Part shown: one piece after another, positions 1-7,623 of the stretch
Position numbering within the stretch: position 1 is the first letter of the stretch
Layout: each line of letters starts with the position of its first letter
NCBI GenBank assembly: GCA_002887195.1
Contig: PJAB01000886.1
Coordinates: 1 to 19,416, forward strand
Length of the DNA: 19,416 nt
DNA from: Chrysochromulina parva
Taxonomy: Eukaryota; Haptophyta; Prymnesiales; Chrysochromulinaceae
Reading direction: 5' to 3'
Notes under the pieces: model-generated
The model's database searches: none
The model's input: the letters and a program-made list of their open reading frames with translations, nothing else
What the model was told of the DNA's origin: nothing
Made by a program: the position numbers and the translations under genes

Positions 1-214
1 CCTCTGGTCGCGCCGTGGGGGACTGCGCGAGGATGCCGATCCCTCTAGATGAGGAGAGCACGTTAGTGCTGACGATGTGTTGTGTGAACGCCCACGGGGG
101 CGCGCGTAGCGCGGTGTGACCTTTCTCAAAGTATCTTGGAGATTTTGCGATGCTGCTGCTGCTGCTCCCGGCATGGGCGGAAGCTCACAACGCACATCGC
201 GTCGCCCATGCAAG

Positions 215-221
215 TATATAT
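215..221 (+). promoter_or_regulatory. TATA-like element of the first + strand gene
   Basis: The sequence TATATAT stands out in GC-rich surroundings 46 bases before the ATG at 261 and only 7 bases before the ATG at 228. If it is a working TATA box, it favours the later start. This is inference from spacing only. Confidence 0.35.
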
Positions 222-260
222 CGAGCCATGGCGCATGCCAGTGGCCGAGCTGCGATCGCA

Positions 261-776
261 ATGGACTCATCGTGGCGGCCCAAGACAGTCGACCCGCTCT
301 CACAAGTGTGGGGTGTGCCAGCAGCGAAGGAGCGCAGCTACGAGTACTGGCTCGACCTGCGCACATCCGAGGTGACGTTCGCACAGCAGGCACTCGTTAA
401 GCTCTTTTATGCGGTGCGACGCGTTGTCGACGAGGCTGGCAAATCATTGCCCAAGGGCGCCAAGGTTCAGGGCCTGTTGTTTGATGCTGCTAGGTATGAT
501 CGCGCAGACACCATCGGTGCCGAGGTGCCCATTTACTTGGATAGTGGGGGAGGCGCGATCATGAATGCTACCAAATTAGAATTGGTCCCGCTTCCTACCG
601 AGCTGCGTGCGCCAAGCAGTTCTGAACTCCTCAGAATCGCGCAGGAGGAGCTCACCGGCCTGGGCGAGGAGGCGAAGACGACTGCCATCGCCTTGGAAGC
701 CGACGCGCAGCTGTGGGCGCAAGCCCTTACAGGGCTGACCCCAGACAAACTGGTCTGCATAGACGAGGGTGCATGA
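261..776 (+). CDS. hypothetical protein, about 171 aa
   Basis: I do not recognise this protein. The frame is open from an ATG at 150 (208 aa), with further ATGs at 228 and 261. I prefer 261 (reads MDSSWRPKTVDPLSQVWG, good context with G at +4) because a TATATAT element at 215-221 lies 46 bases upstream, so transcription would start near 243-250. The longer form from 150 begins with five leucines encoded by a GCTGCTGCTGCT-type repeat and could mimic a short signal peptide. The body is soluble-looking with mixed alpha/beta composition, the segment FAQQALVKLFYAVRRVVDEAG is probably a helix, and there are no clear catalytic motifs. Codon use is less GC-extreme than in the repeat-rich neighbours, and the protein has little low complexity, which argues for a real gene. 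A missed intron or a further exon cannot be excluded. Confidence 0.5.
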   Translation: MDSSWRPKTVDPLSQVWGVPAAKERSYEYWLDLRTSEVTFAQQALVKLFYAVRRVVDEAGKSLPKGAKVQGLLFDAARYDRADTIGAEVPIYLDSGGGAIMNATKLELVPLPTELRAPSSSELLRIAQEELTGLGEEAKTTAIALEADAQLWAQALTGLTPDKLVCIDEGA

Positions 777-1157
777 GTTCGAAGCAGGCCAGGAAGCTTT
801 CATCATTGGCTCGTCGTGCCACGTGCTAATCTACTTCTTGGCTTTGGGCGCCACCACGAGGCCACGTGGACCCAGCTGAGAATCAGCGCACCAGCAAGCC
901 ATCAGACGCATGATGGATCGATATGGTGCATGCCCATACTGTATTCTGTAAGGCACCGTACGAATGTACTCAGGTTCACATTCACGGATCACGCATTCCG
1001 AGGTCCCATTCGGCGGCGGTTGTCCGGTCCGGCATGTTGACGGTCTGGCGGTACGCGTATGTTGATGTATTGGCCCACATGCCCCGACGCCCCAACGAAG
1101 GGAACAACGATTTGATTACAGTATTTTGGGATTTATCGTGAATTCGGAATCGCGGCA
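777..1157. other. intergenic region between convergent genes
   Basis: This stretch separates the end of the small + strand gene from the 3' end of the XPG gene on the - strand, so it should hold two 3' UTRs. A TGTAA pentamer lies near 947 on the + strand. I see no AATAAA on either strand, no convincing ORF, no RNA gene and no repeat. Confidence 0.5.
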
Positions 1158-4100
1158 TCACTGCCCAATCGCCATCCGCAGAGCGTCTCCGAGGCTCCCA
1201 TCGAAAGCCGCTTGGGGGAGCGACATCTTGAGTGCGTCGCCCAAGTCCGCAGCAGCGAGCGGCGCTCCATCGTCCACGTCACGAGGCGCCTCGCCTCTCC
1301 TCGTGTCGGCGCCGAGCTGCGCCGTGTCGCTCTTCTCCTCGTGCATCTGCACGTCGTGGGTACGAAGCGCCCTCTCCGAAGCCGCCGCCTCCGCCGCCTC
1401 CGCTGTCGCCTTCGCCTTCGCCGCTTCCTCCACCGCGGCTTCCTCGGCTCGCTTGGCCCGCTTGGCGGTTTCGATGCTCTCAAGCACCGCTTGCGCCTCG
1501 GCCGCCTTGGCTGCCATCTCTCGAGCTCGCGCCGCCGCCGCTGCGGCGCGCTCGCTCGCCTTGTTCCAAGCGGCCGCCGCGGCCTCGGCCTCCATAGAAG
1601 CGGCCGTGGTTGCCGATGAGGCCGCCCGTTGCGAACGGGGCTTGGGCACAGCAGCAGCAGCGGCCGCGGCAGGCAACGCAGTTGTGGAGGGAATTGCGGA
1701 TGTGGTTACGGAAGTGGTTACGGATGTGGTAGCAGGGGTGGCCACCGGCGTTGAGGTGGCCACGACGGCCGACAGCTTCTGAGGACGCACCGTCGGCACC
1801 GTCAACGAAGGCGCCGCCACGGCAGCGGCCGCCGTGGCGGTGCCATCCCAGTAATGCAACTCTGCCGTCCCAGGCAGCGTGCCAGTGTCCGTGCCACCCT
1901 CGAATGACGCCTCCTCATCGCCCTCATCGCCCTCATCAGCCGCGTCCTCCTCGTCGCTGTCGTCAGACTGCGCACCCTTTCGCTTACGCCGTGGCTTCTT
2001 CACCGCGGGCGCTTTGCTCTTGGGTCCCGCCAGCTTGCGCGCGCCGCCTCGAGCGCCCCTGCCTCGGCCGGCTCCCTTACTCCTGTGCCCCGCCCCGCGC
2101 CCACCTGCGGCACCGCTCTTCACAGCAGCGCCACCGCTCTTCACAGCGAGCCCTGCGGCGTACGACAAGGGCACCGCGAGTTCTCTCGAGCCGGTTTGGA
2201 TCCCAATGGCGGTCGCAAGCCGCGTCGAGTCCACGCGCGCGAAGCGCCTCTCGAAGGAGAAGTGCTGGTCGATGCGGCTCTGGGTGAGCCCCTTCTCGTA
2301 CTCGGCCATCATCGGTAGCAGAAGCTCGTCGGCTTTGGCCTGCGTCCACCCAAACTTGTCGAGGCAGAACTCGCGCAGCGCCCTCAGATCAGGGCGCGAC
2401 CACTGGCACGGCGCCTCGCTGTTGTCTACGTGCGGCCGTAGGTACGCGTCGGCCACCGCCGAAGATGGGAAGGTGTCTGGGAGCACCCAGTTGCGACGCA
2501 CGGTGCGGTGGCGCTTCTCGAAGGCTAAACGGCGTGCGCGCCGCTGCGCGAGGACGCCGGCGGCACTGCCGCTCGCCTCCCCGGCGTCGCCCGCCTCATT
2601 CGGCTCCATCTCATCCTCCTCGTCGTCTGGCGGCGGCTCTGCCGCGCCCTCCTCGCCCTCCTCGCCGTCGCCTCGCCAAGCACGCACCCACTTGCCAAAG
2701 GTGACGAGGCCGCTCTCGGAGGCACCGTACGCGGCGATCGTCTCCATCGCGTTCACCACGCCCACACCGTGCACGCCGTCCGTGTAGTCGGAGCCGAGCA
2801 GCTGCGCAAGCGCTACGAGCTCGCGACGTGAAACGTGGAGCTCGGCCTCGATGTCGTCCATCGAGTACACCTCCACGTGGTGCTTCTGATCGAAGAGATG
2901 CTTGTACACGCACCGGCCGCCGAAGAGGAAGGCGTCGTTGTCCTCAGTCGCGATCGCGTCGACTAAGTCGGCCTGCTCGAGCTGTGCACACTGCGCCTCC
3001 GCCTCCATGGGCGCTTCAATGTAGGGCACTCCAAAAAGGCTGAGCAGCCTCTTCGCCTCCGCGTATGTCTCGTCGCTCACCTGCTCAGCGTCACGCGCGA
3101 GCTTCTTATGATTCTGCTGCAGCCGGTCAGCCTCGCGCTCATTGGCCTCGAGCTCGGCCTCAAGGGCGATGCGCCGCGCCGCGTCCGCCTCGGCGCGTGT
3201 GTCAGCGCTCGCCTCTTCCTCAACCTCGCTCACCTCGCCCACCTCGTCCTCATAGTCGGCAGGCAACTCCCTTGCTCGCGGCGGGCATGTCGACCGCGCT
3301 GGAGCTGGGGGCAGTGGCGGCATGAGCGGCGGCAACTGCCCCGCACGTTCCGCGGCGAGGCGGCGCGAGATGGGCGAGTCCTGCTGCCTCGCGTCCTCGT
3401 CCTCATCGTCGTTGTCTTCTTCCTCCTCCACCACCTCGTCGCCCTCTTGCTCTCCATCCTCCCCTCCCCTCATCCCCTGCTCATTCTCCTCCGCCTCCTC
3501 CGCCTCCTCCGCCTCCTCCGCCTCCTCCGCCTCCTCCGCCTCCCTAGTCTCCTGTACCTCCCCCACGTCGTCTCGTTCCACAGCACCTTCATCCATCGCA
3601 ATGTACTCGCCCTCGCTCTCGACTTGGTGCTTCCTTTGCTGCCTGCCCTTACCCTCGCCCTCGCCCTCGCCCTCGCCCTCGCCTTGTCCCTCATTCGCTG
3701 CCTCCTCCTCCTCCCGCAGAACGCCACTTGGCACGTTCGCACGCTCTCCACTTCCATCCTCCGCCACCGCCTCCTCCCAAATGCGCGAACGCCCCTTGAG
3801 CTGCAGCGCGCTCGCAATCGCCATCTCCGCCGCCTCCTCGTCGGCAAACCGCTCGCCCTCCTGCTGCGCCTCGCCTTGATCGTCCGGCTCGTCCAACGGC
3901 TGTGCCAACGTCTCATGCCCAGGCTGCTTCATAGTACTCCACATGCGCTTCTTGAAATGCATCCGCCACGCCGCACCGCTTGGCACGACTCCACTGGCCG
4001 TGGCCAAGCTGGCGCTACCGGCGCTCAAGGCGGCGCTCAAGGCTGGGCCCGCGCCGGTGGTGATGGCCTCGGGCTCTTCGGTGCACAGGTCGATGGGCAG

Positions 4101-6980
4101 CTGCTCCCGCTCCCGCTCCTGCTCCTGCTCCTGCTCCTGCTTCCTCTGCAGTCGGCGCTCGTCAGCCTTCGCGAGCAACTCGGCCGAGAAGAGATCATCG
4201 AAGCCGTCGTCGGCGCCATCCTCGCCCTCATCCACCATCTCGTAGCACACTTCGACACCGTCGTCTTCGGCGTCGTCTTCGGCTGGCAGTAGCGGCGCGC
4301 CCAACACATCGGCACTCCCGAAAGGGCCCCGCGGCGCGCGAATGACCGTCACTTCGGCTTCGTCCTCGCTGAGCACGACCACTTCCGGATCTGCACGTCC
4401 TCTGGCCGTGCAGCTGACAGAGCCGCTCGCGCCGTGCGCGCCATGCTCCTGCTCCATGAGCGACAACCTCAGGGCTCGCTGCAGCTGCGCCTCTTCGCCG
4501 CCGCCCTCGTCACTGTCCGAGTCCAGCGCAAACTTGCGTCCGTTGAGGGCCACACTCGCTGTGGCGGCGCCGAGTGCGGGCGCACCCGAAGCCCGTGTGG
4601 CGGTGCCGCCGCTGGCCGTGCCCGAGGACGAAGACAAGGCTCCGATGCGCTGCTTGCCTTGGCGACGGGCCGCCGTTGCTTGGCTTTCGTACGACAGAGC
4701 GATCGCACGCGCGAGTTCGGCCTCCTCGGTCTCAGCAGCATCCGGCGCGCTGACGCCAACCGCCCCGCCCGCGCATGCGCCGCCGATGTCTGAACAGAAG
4801 CCGCCACCGCCCTCGTCACCTGCGTCTGCCTCTGGAAAGAAGCCGCCGCCGCCAATGTCGTCGTCACTGAAGTTGCCGGTGCCTCCTTCGCCTTCGCCTT
4901 CCTTCGCTTTCGCCTCAGCCGCCGCCGCCGCCGCCGCCGGCCCCGCCGCCACCGCCGCCACCGCCGCCGCCCGCTTCGCCGCCTGCTGGGCATGCTTAGC
5001 CTTGATCTCATCGAGCGCACGACGGCGCCGCTCGACTGGATCCACCTCCTCCTCCTCCTCCGCCGCCTCGGGCTGCTCCTCCTGCTGCTGCTCTTGCTGC
5101 TCATCGTCGAGGGGGGCGCCCTCGTCGTGGAGCCTGTACCTACGCGTAGCGTCGGATGCGATCGGACGGAACCCGTCTCTGTCCTTCGAGAGCTCGGCAC
5201 GCAGCTCGTTCACTTGGACGGCTACCTTGGACACCTCGATGTAGTTGAGCAGCTGTTGGTGCGAGAACGATTCGATCGTGTGTAGCCCGTCGGTGGCGGC
5301 ATGCACGAGCGAGTCACGACGACGCGCGCGCTCGGTCAGCTTGATCTCCTCGAGCACCTCAAACTGCATCGCCGGCGGCAGCCGCTTCATCACCTCCCTA
5401 TCAAGCTCGGCCGCACGCGGCACGAGCAACTGGCCCTGGCCAAGCCGCTGCAGGCTGAGCGAGTCGTGCAGGTTATGGCCCAGCTTCTGAGCCGCACGCT
5501 CGATGCACTCCTGCAGCGTCGGCCCGTCGACCAGCTGGAGAGAAGAGTCCCAGTCGACTGCGCGCGCGCACGAGCTGCTTCGGCCCGCCACCGCCGAGGA
5601 GTCGGCGCCACCCCCAGCGCCACCTCCAGCGCCACCCCCGGCGGCGCTCCTAGCGCCACCCGTCGGCTGCCCCGAGCCCGCCGAGGGGGGAATGCCCTTG
5701 TCAGGCTGATGCTGGAGCTCGGCAAGCAAGTCTTCAGCCACGCGGCTGATGTGGTCGAATCGGATCGGACCCAAGTTCCGGCCGCCGTACACGCGCGACA
5801 CCATGATGGCGACGTCGGTCCCTCGGAGCCTCGCGAGACAGCTCATGAGTCGATAGCCCCCGCCGGCCTCGCCATCGTCCTCGTAGGCTTGCTGGACCCT
5901 GCCCGCCTCCCGGACGCGAAACGCCGTCATGTTGTGGTCGGCACCGGCGGCAGGAGCTTCTCCTCGCATCAGGACCATCGCTGCGCGGGCCGCCTCAGCT
6001 GAGTGCACCGGCCACACGACCTGAGCGGTGAAGACGGAGCCGCGGTCGACGATCGGCACCGACGAGCGCGCCAGCCGCACGCTGCCGTGGCGTCCGAGCT
6101 GACGCGACTCGCCCTGCCCGAGGAGCTGACGAGACTCGCCCTGCCCGAGGAGCCCATCCGACGCCTCCTCCTCCTCACTGTCGTCGAGCTGTGCGATCTT
6201 TCGCTTACGTCGTGGCTTCGCCGCCGCGCCCACAAGCTCCTCGTCCGGAGGAGGATGCTCCTCTACGAATGCCTCGTCCTCGAGGTCGCCGCCGCCCGCA
6301 GCGCCGCCCAGCGCAGCGCCGCCCAGCGCAGCTCCACCCCCAAGGCCCTCCGCATGGAACTTGCGGCGCGCCCGGGGCTCCTCCGCCTCGGCGAGCGCGT
6401 CCGTCGCTCGAGCAGCCGCGCTCGTCGCGGCCGCAGAGTCCACCCAGAAGGCGCCTGCGCTGACCCAAGCATCCTCCTCGACGAATTGAGAGGCGGCCAC
6501 AGCGTCGTCCAACGCACTGGTGGAGGCGGAAACGGGCACCGGCACCGACGCATGCGCGGCGGCAGAGCTAGCACCCGCGGCAGGAAAGCCACCAGCGTCG
6601 GCGACGCCCACGATGCCGTGGAGCAACTGTCGGCCCTTCATCTGGTTGAGCAGGATAATTTCGGCGGTGCGGCGCAGGCTGCCCTCCTGGCGCTGCCGGA
6701 ACGCCTGCCGGCGGGCAACGGTGCGCCGCTTCAGCACGGGCGTCGCGCCGTCGAAGACGAGCACCGGCCGCACGTGCAGGTAGAGCAGCTTGCAGATGCG
6801 ACGAAAGAGGCCGAGCAGTGGCGCGTTCCGCATCATCTCGCCGTTGCCATCGCGCATGGCCTTCACAAACTGGATGAGCCAGATGGAGGCGTCGACGGCG
6901 AGGCGCTTCCGCGCGAGCGCGTCCACCGACGTGCGACGGCCGCACGGCGCAAGCAGCGTCCAGAGGTTTCGTACTCCCAT
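1158..6980 (-). CDS. XPG/Rad2 (ERCC5-type) structure-specific endonuclease with an inserted IMPACT domain
   Basis: Single-exon gene for a 1940-aa protein, against 1186 aa for human XPG. In nucleotide excision repair XPG cuts 3' of the lesion in the nucleus. The ATG at 6980 is chosen over one nine codons upstream because it gives the family start MGVRNLW and places the catalytic aspartates at D30 and D77, exactly as in human XPG. Domains: N-nuclease 1-118; basic NLS-like KPRRKRK 255-261; IMPACT/UPF0029 domain 299-421; XPG-specific helical block about 532-603 (reads KRLPPAMQFEVLEEIK); UIMs at 752-767 and 829-844; acidic and EEA/GE repeats about 1090-1200; I-nuclease 1261-1416 with E1326, E1328, D1347, D1349, D1398 and D1401; PIP-like QSRIDQHF 1567-1574; second KPRRKRK about 1662-1668; Ala-rich coiled coil 1786-1876; two UIM-like motifs at the extreme C-terminus. 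The active-site set is complete, so the enzyme should be active. The fusion is discussed in the findings. Confidence 0.95.
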   Translation of the reverse strand: MGVRNLWTLLAPCGRRTSVDALARKRLAVDASIWLIQFVKAMRDGNGEMMRNAPLLGLFRRICKLLYLHVRPVLVFDGATPVLKRRTVARRQAFRQRQEGSLRRTAEIILLNQMKGRQLLHGIVGVADAGGFPAAGASSAAAHASVPVPVSASTSALDDAVAASQFVEEDAWVSAGAFWVDSAAATSAAARATDALAEAEEPRARRKFHAEGLGGGAALGGAALGGAAGGGDLEDEAFVEEHPPPDEELVGAAAKPRRKRKIAQLDDSEEEEASDGLLGQGESRQLLGQGESRQLGRHGSVRLARSSVPIVDRGSVFTAQVVWPVHSAEAARAAMVLMRGEAPAAGADHNMTAFRVREAGRVQQAYEDDGEAGGGYRLMSCLARLRGTDVAIMVSRVYGGRNLGPIRFDHISRVAEDLLAELQHQPDKGIPPSAGSGQPTGGARSAAGGGAGGGAGGGADSSAVAGRSSSCARAVDWDSSLQLVDGPTLQECIERAAQKLGHNLHDSLSLQRLGQGQLLVPRAAELDREVMKRLPPAMQFEVLEEIKLTERARRRDSLVHAATDGLHTIESFSHQQLLNYIEVSKVAVQVNELRAELSKDRDGFRPIASDATRRYRLHDEGAPLDDEQQEQQQEEQPEAAEEEEEVDPVERRRRALDEIKAKHAQQAAKRAAAVAAVAAGPAAAAAAAEAKAKEGEGEGGTGNFSDDDIGGGGFFPEADAGDEGGGGFCSDIGGACAGGAVGVSAPDAAETEEAELARAIALSYESQATAARRQGKQRIGALSSSSGTASGGTATRASGAPALGAATASVALNGRKFALDSDSDEGGGEEAQLQRALRLSLMEQEHGAHGASGSVSCTARGRADPEVVVLSEDEAEVTVIRAPRGPFGSADVLGAPLLPAEDDAEDDGVEVCYEMVDEGEDGADDGFDDLFSAELLAKADERRLQRKQEQEQEQEREREQLPIDLCTEEPEAITTGAGPALSAALSAGSASLATASGVVPSGAAWRMHFKKRMWSTMKQPGHETLAQPLDEPDDQGEAQQEGERFADEEAAEMAIASALQLKGRSRIWEEAVAEDGSGERANVPSGVLREEEEAANEGQGEGEGEGEGEGKGRQQRKHQVESEGEYIAMDEGAVERDDVGEVQETREAEEAEEAEEAEEAEEAEENEQGMRGGEDGEQEGDEVVEEEEDNDDEDEDARQQDSPISRRLAAERAGQLPPLMPPLPPAPARSTCPPRARELPADYEDEVGEVSEVEEEASADTRAEADAARRIALEAELEANEREADRLQQNHKKLARDAEQVSDETYAEAKRLLSLFGVPYIEAPMEAEAQCAQLEQADLVDAIATEDNDAFLFGGRCVYKHLFDQKHHVEVYSMDDIEAELHVSRRELVALAQLLGSDYTDGVHGVGVVNAMETIAAYGASESGLVTFGKWVRAWRGDGEEGEEGAAEPPPDDEEDEMEPNEAGDAGEASGSAAGVLAQRRARRLAFEKRHRTVRRNWVLPDTFPSSAVADAYLRPHVDNSEAPCQWSRPDLRALREFCLDKFGWTQAKADELLLPMMAEYEKGLTQSRIDQHFSFERRFARVDSTRLATAIGIQTGSRELAVPLSYAAGLAVKSGGAAVKSGAAGGRGAGHRSKGAGRGRGARGGARKLAGPKSKAPAVKKPRRKRKGAQSDDSDEEDAADEGDEGDEEASFEGGTDTGTLPGTAELHYWDGTATAAAAVAAPSLTVPTVRPQKLSAVVATSTPVATPATTSVTTSVTTSAIPSTTALPAAAAAAAVPKPRSQRAASSATTAASMEAEAAAAAWNKASERAAAAAARAREMAAKAAEAQAVLESIETAKRAKRAEEAAVEEAAKAKATAEAAEAAASERALRTHDVQMHEEKSDTAQLGADTRRGEAPRDVDDGAPLAAADLGDALKMSLPQAAFDGSLGDALRMAIGQ
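1164..1250 (-). other. C-terminal pair of UIM-like motifs of XPG
   Basis: The last residues contain DLGDALKMSLPQ and SLGDALRMAIGQ, two near-copies about 17 residues apart. The first fits L-x-x-Ala-x-x-x-Ser; in the second the serine is alanine, so it may bind ubiquitin poorly or not at all. They lack a strong acidic lead-in. Confidence 0.4.
3486..3543. repeat. 9-bp tandem repeat encoding (EEA)n in XPG
   Basis: A run of CTCCGCCTC-type 9-mers encodes Glu-Glu-Ala repeats in the acidic spacer on the - strand. It keeps frame and is a likely site of length variation between strains. Confidence 0.8.
3652..3688. repeat. 6-bp tandem repeat encoding (EG)n in XPG
   Basis: A CTCGCC hexamer repeated about six times encodes Gly-Glu dipeptides on the - strand. 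It is a low-complexity, in-frame and probably length-variable tract. Confidence 0.75.
4449..4730 (-). other. two ubiquitin-interacting motifs in the XPG spacer
   Basis: Two segments fit the UIM pattern (acidic run, hydrophobic-x-x-Ala-x-x-x-Ser): EEAELARAIALSYESQ (752-767) and EEAQLQRALRLSLMEQ (829-844). As I recall, plant XPG homologues (UVH3) also carry UIMs. They would let the nuclease bind ubiquitinated partners. The matches are read by eye. Confidence 0.75.
5718..6086 (-). other. IMPACT/UPF0029 (YigZ-like) domain inside the XPG spacer
   Basis: Residues 299-421 of the XPG protein read as a full IMPACT domain. The visible hallmarks, in order, are SVPIVDRGSVFTAQVVWPV (the strand that opens the domain), HNMTAFRV at 349-356, EDDGE at 367-371, VSRVYGG at 394-400 and LGPIRFDHI at 403-411. 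These match the HN-x-AYR, DDGE, VSRWYGG and LGPxRFxHI signatures of human IMPACT and the bacterial YigZ family. In IMPACT this domain sits after an RWD domain in a protein that binds GCN1 and restrains GCN2; no RWD domain is seen here. The frame is open on both sides and authentic XPG sequence flanks it, so it is an internal insertion and not a neighbouring gene. Its role here is unknown. Confidence 0.88.
6096..6149. repeat. 27-bp tandem repeat, two copies, in the XPG gene
   Basis: Units 6096-6122 and 6123-6149 differ by one base and each encode the nonapeptide LLGQGESRQ/LGQGESRQL, just before the IMPACT domain. This looks like a recent in-frame duplication in a linker. Confidence 0.8.
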
Positions 6981-7623
6981 TGTGTGGGCGCTCGCGTTTC
7001 TATTCACACCGCCGCGGCCGCGCTCGTGCCCGGCACCGAATCGCTACCGTTCTCGTGGTCAGTTCTCTCTGGGCTCCTCGTCCGGTCACCTGTTCGGATA
7101 AACAGTCCGGACACCTTTTCCGCGATACCGATAGCCTCAACGCACAACGGCGGCCGCGGCCCGTCGACCACCTCATGGTATGAGGGCCACGTGTGGCTCG
7201 GGAAGCGGGATGCGCGCACAAGGTCCCCCCACGCCACAGCAGACTCCAGTGTCCAGACCCACACCAGAGTGACTCCAAACTGACTCTTCACGGTCCACAG
7301 CACTGTCCACGGTCGGTGTGATCCACAGAGCACAGAGTAGAGATCACTCGAGGCCGCTCGGCCCCACTGCACCTTGAGCACCGCACAACGCGGAATAGGC
7401 ATACATGCATGGCGCATTGTAAAGTCCCCTAGGCCACCTCTCCCGCCGACCTGACAAGTTCGAAGTTCCCAGCCTGTGTCATCAAACTGTGAGGGCAATG
7501 ACACCGACGCGCACTTCGGCGCGTTCATGCACACACACATAGCGTATCGCGGCCCGCCGCCCCTGTGGATTGTTGTTCGGGTCTCTTGATGAGACTCGGG
7601 TTCTCGACAACTGCATGGGCACT
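6981..7623. other. intergenic region with the XPG promoter and the 3' UTR of the next - strand gene
   Basis: Both flanking genes run on the - strand, so the XPG promoter should lie in the left part and the 3' UTR of the upstream gene in the right part. I see no TATA box in front of XPG. The left part has two TCCGG-containing elements, around 7080-7087 and the 8-bp palindrome GTCCGGAC at 7105-7112. Around 7240-7350 there is a cluster of short GTCCAC/CCACAG words. Long ORFs cross this stretch on both strands but show no family features and look like chance in GC-rich DNA. Confidence 0.4.

Noticed and set aside
3..119. An open stretch without a stop on the + strand from the left edge to TGA at 117, in the same frame as the first gene.
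   Set aside because: It might be the end of an upstream gene, but 38 residues with no recognisable motif are not enough to call.
150..260. Leu-rich start (MLLLLLPAWAEA) as a signal peptide of the first gene.
   Set aside because: The leucines come from a GCT/CTG trinucleotide run, and the TATA-like element at 215-221 lies downstream of this ATG.
3108..4292. 394-codon + strand ORF opposite the XPG gene, rich in Leu.
   Set aside because: It is the antisense reading of Glu-rich XPG repeats (GAG read backwards as CTC); no independent features.
6003..7283. 426-codon + strand ORF over the XPG 5' half.
   Set aside because: It is antisense to well-supported XPG and IMPACT sequence and has only chance composition.
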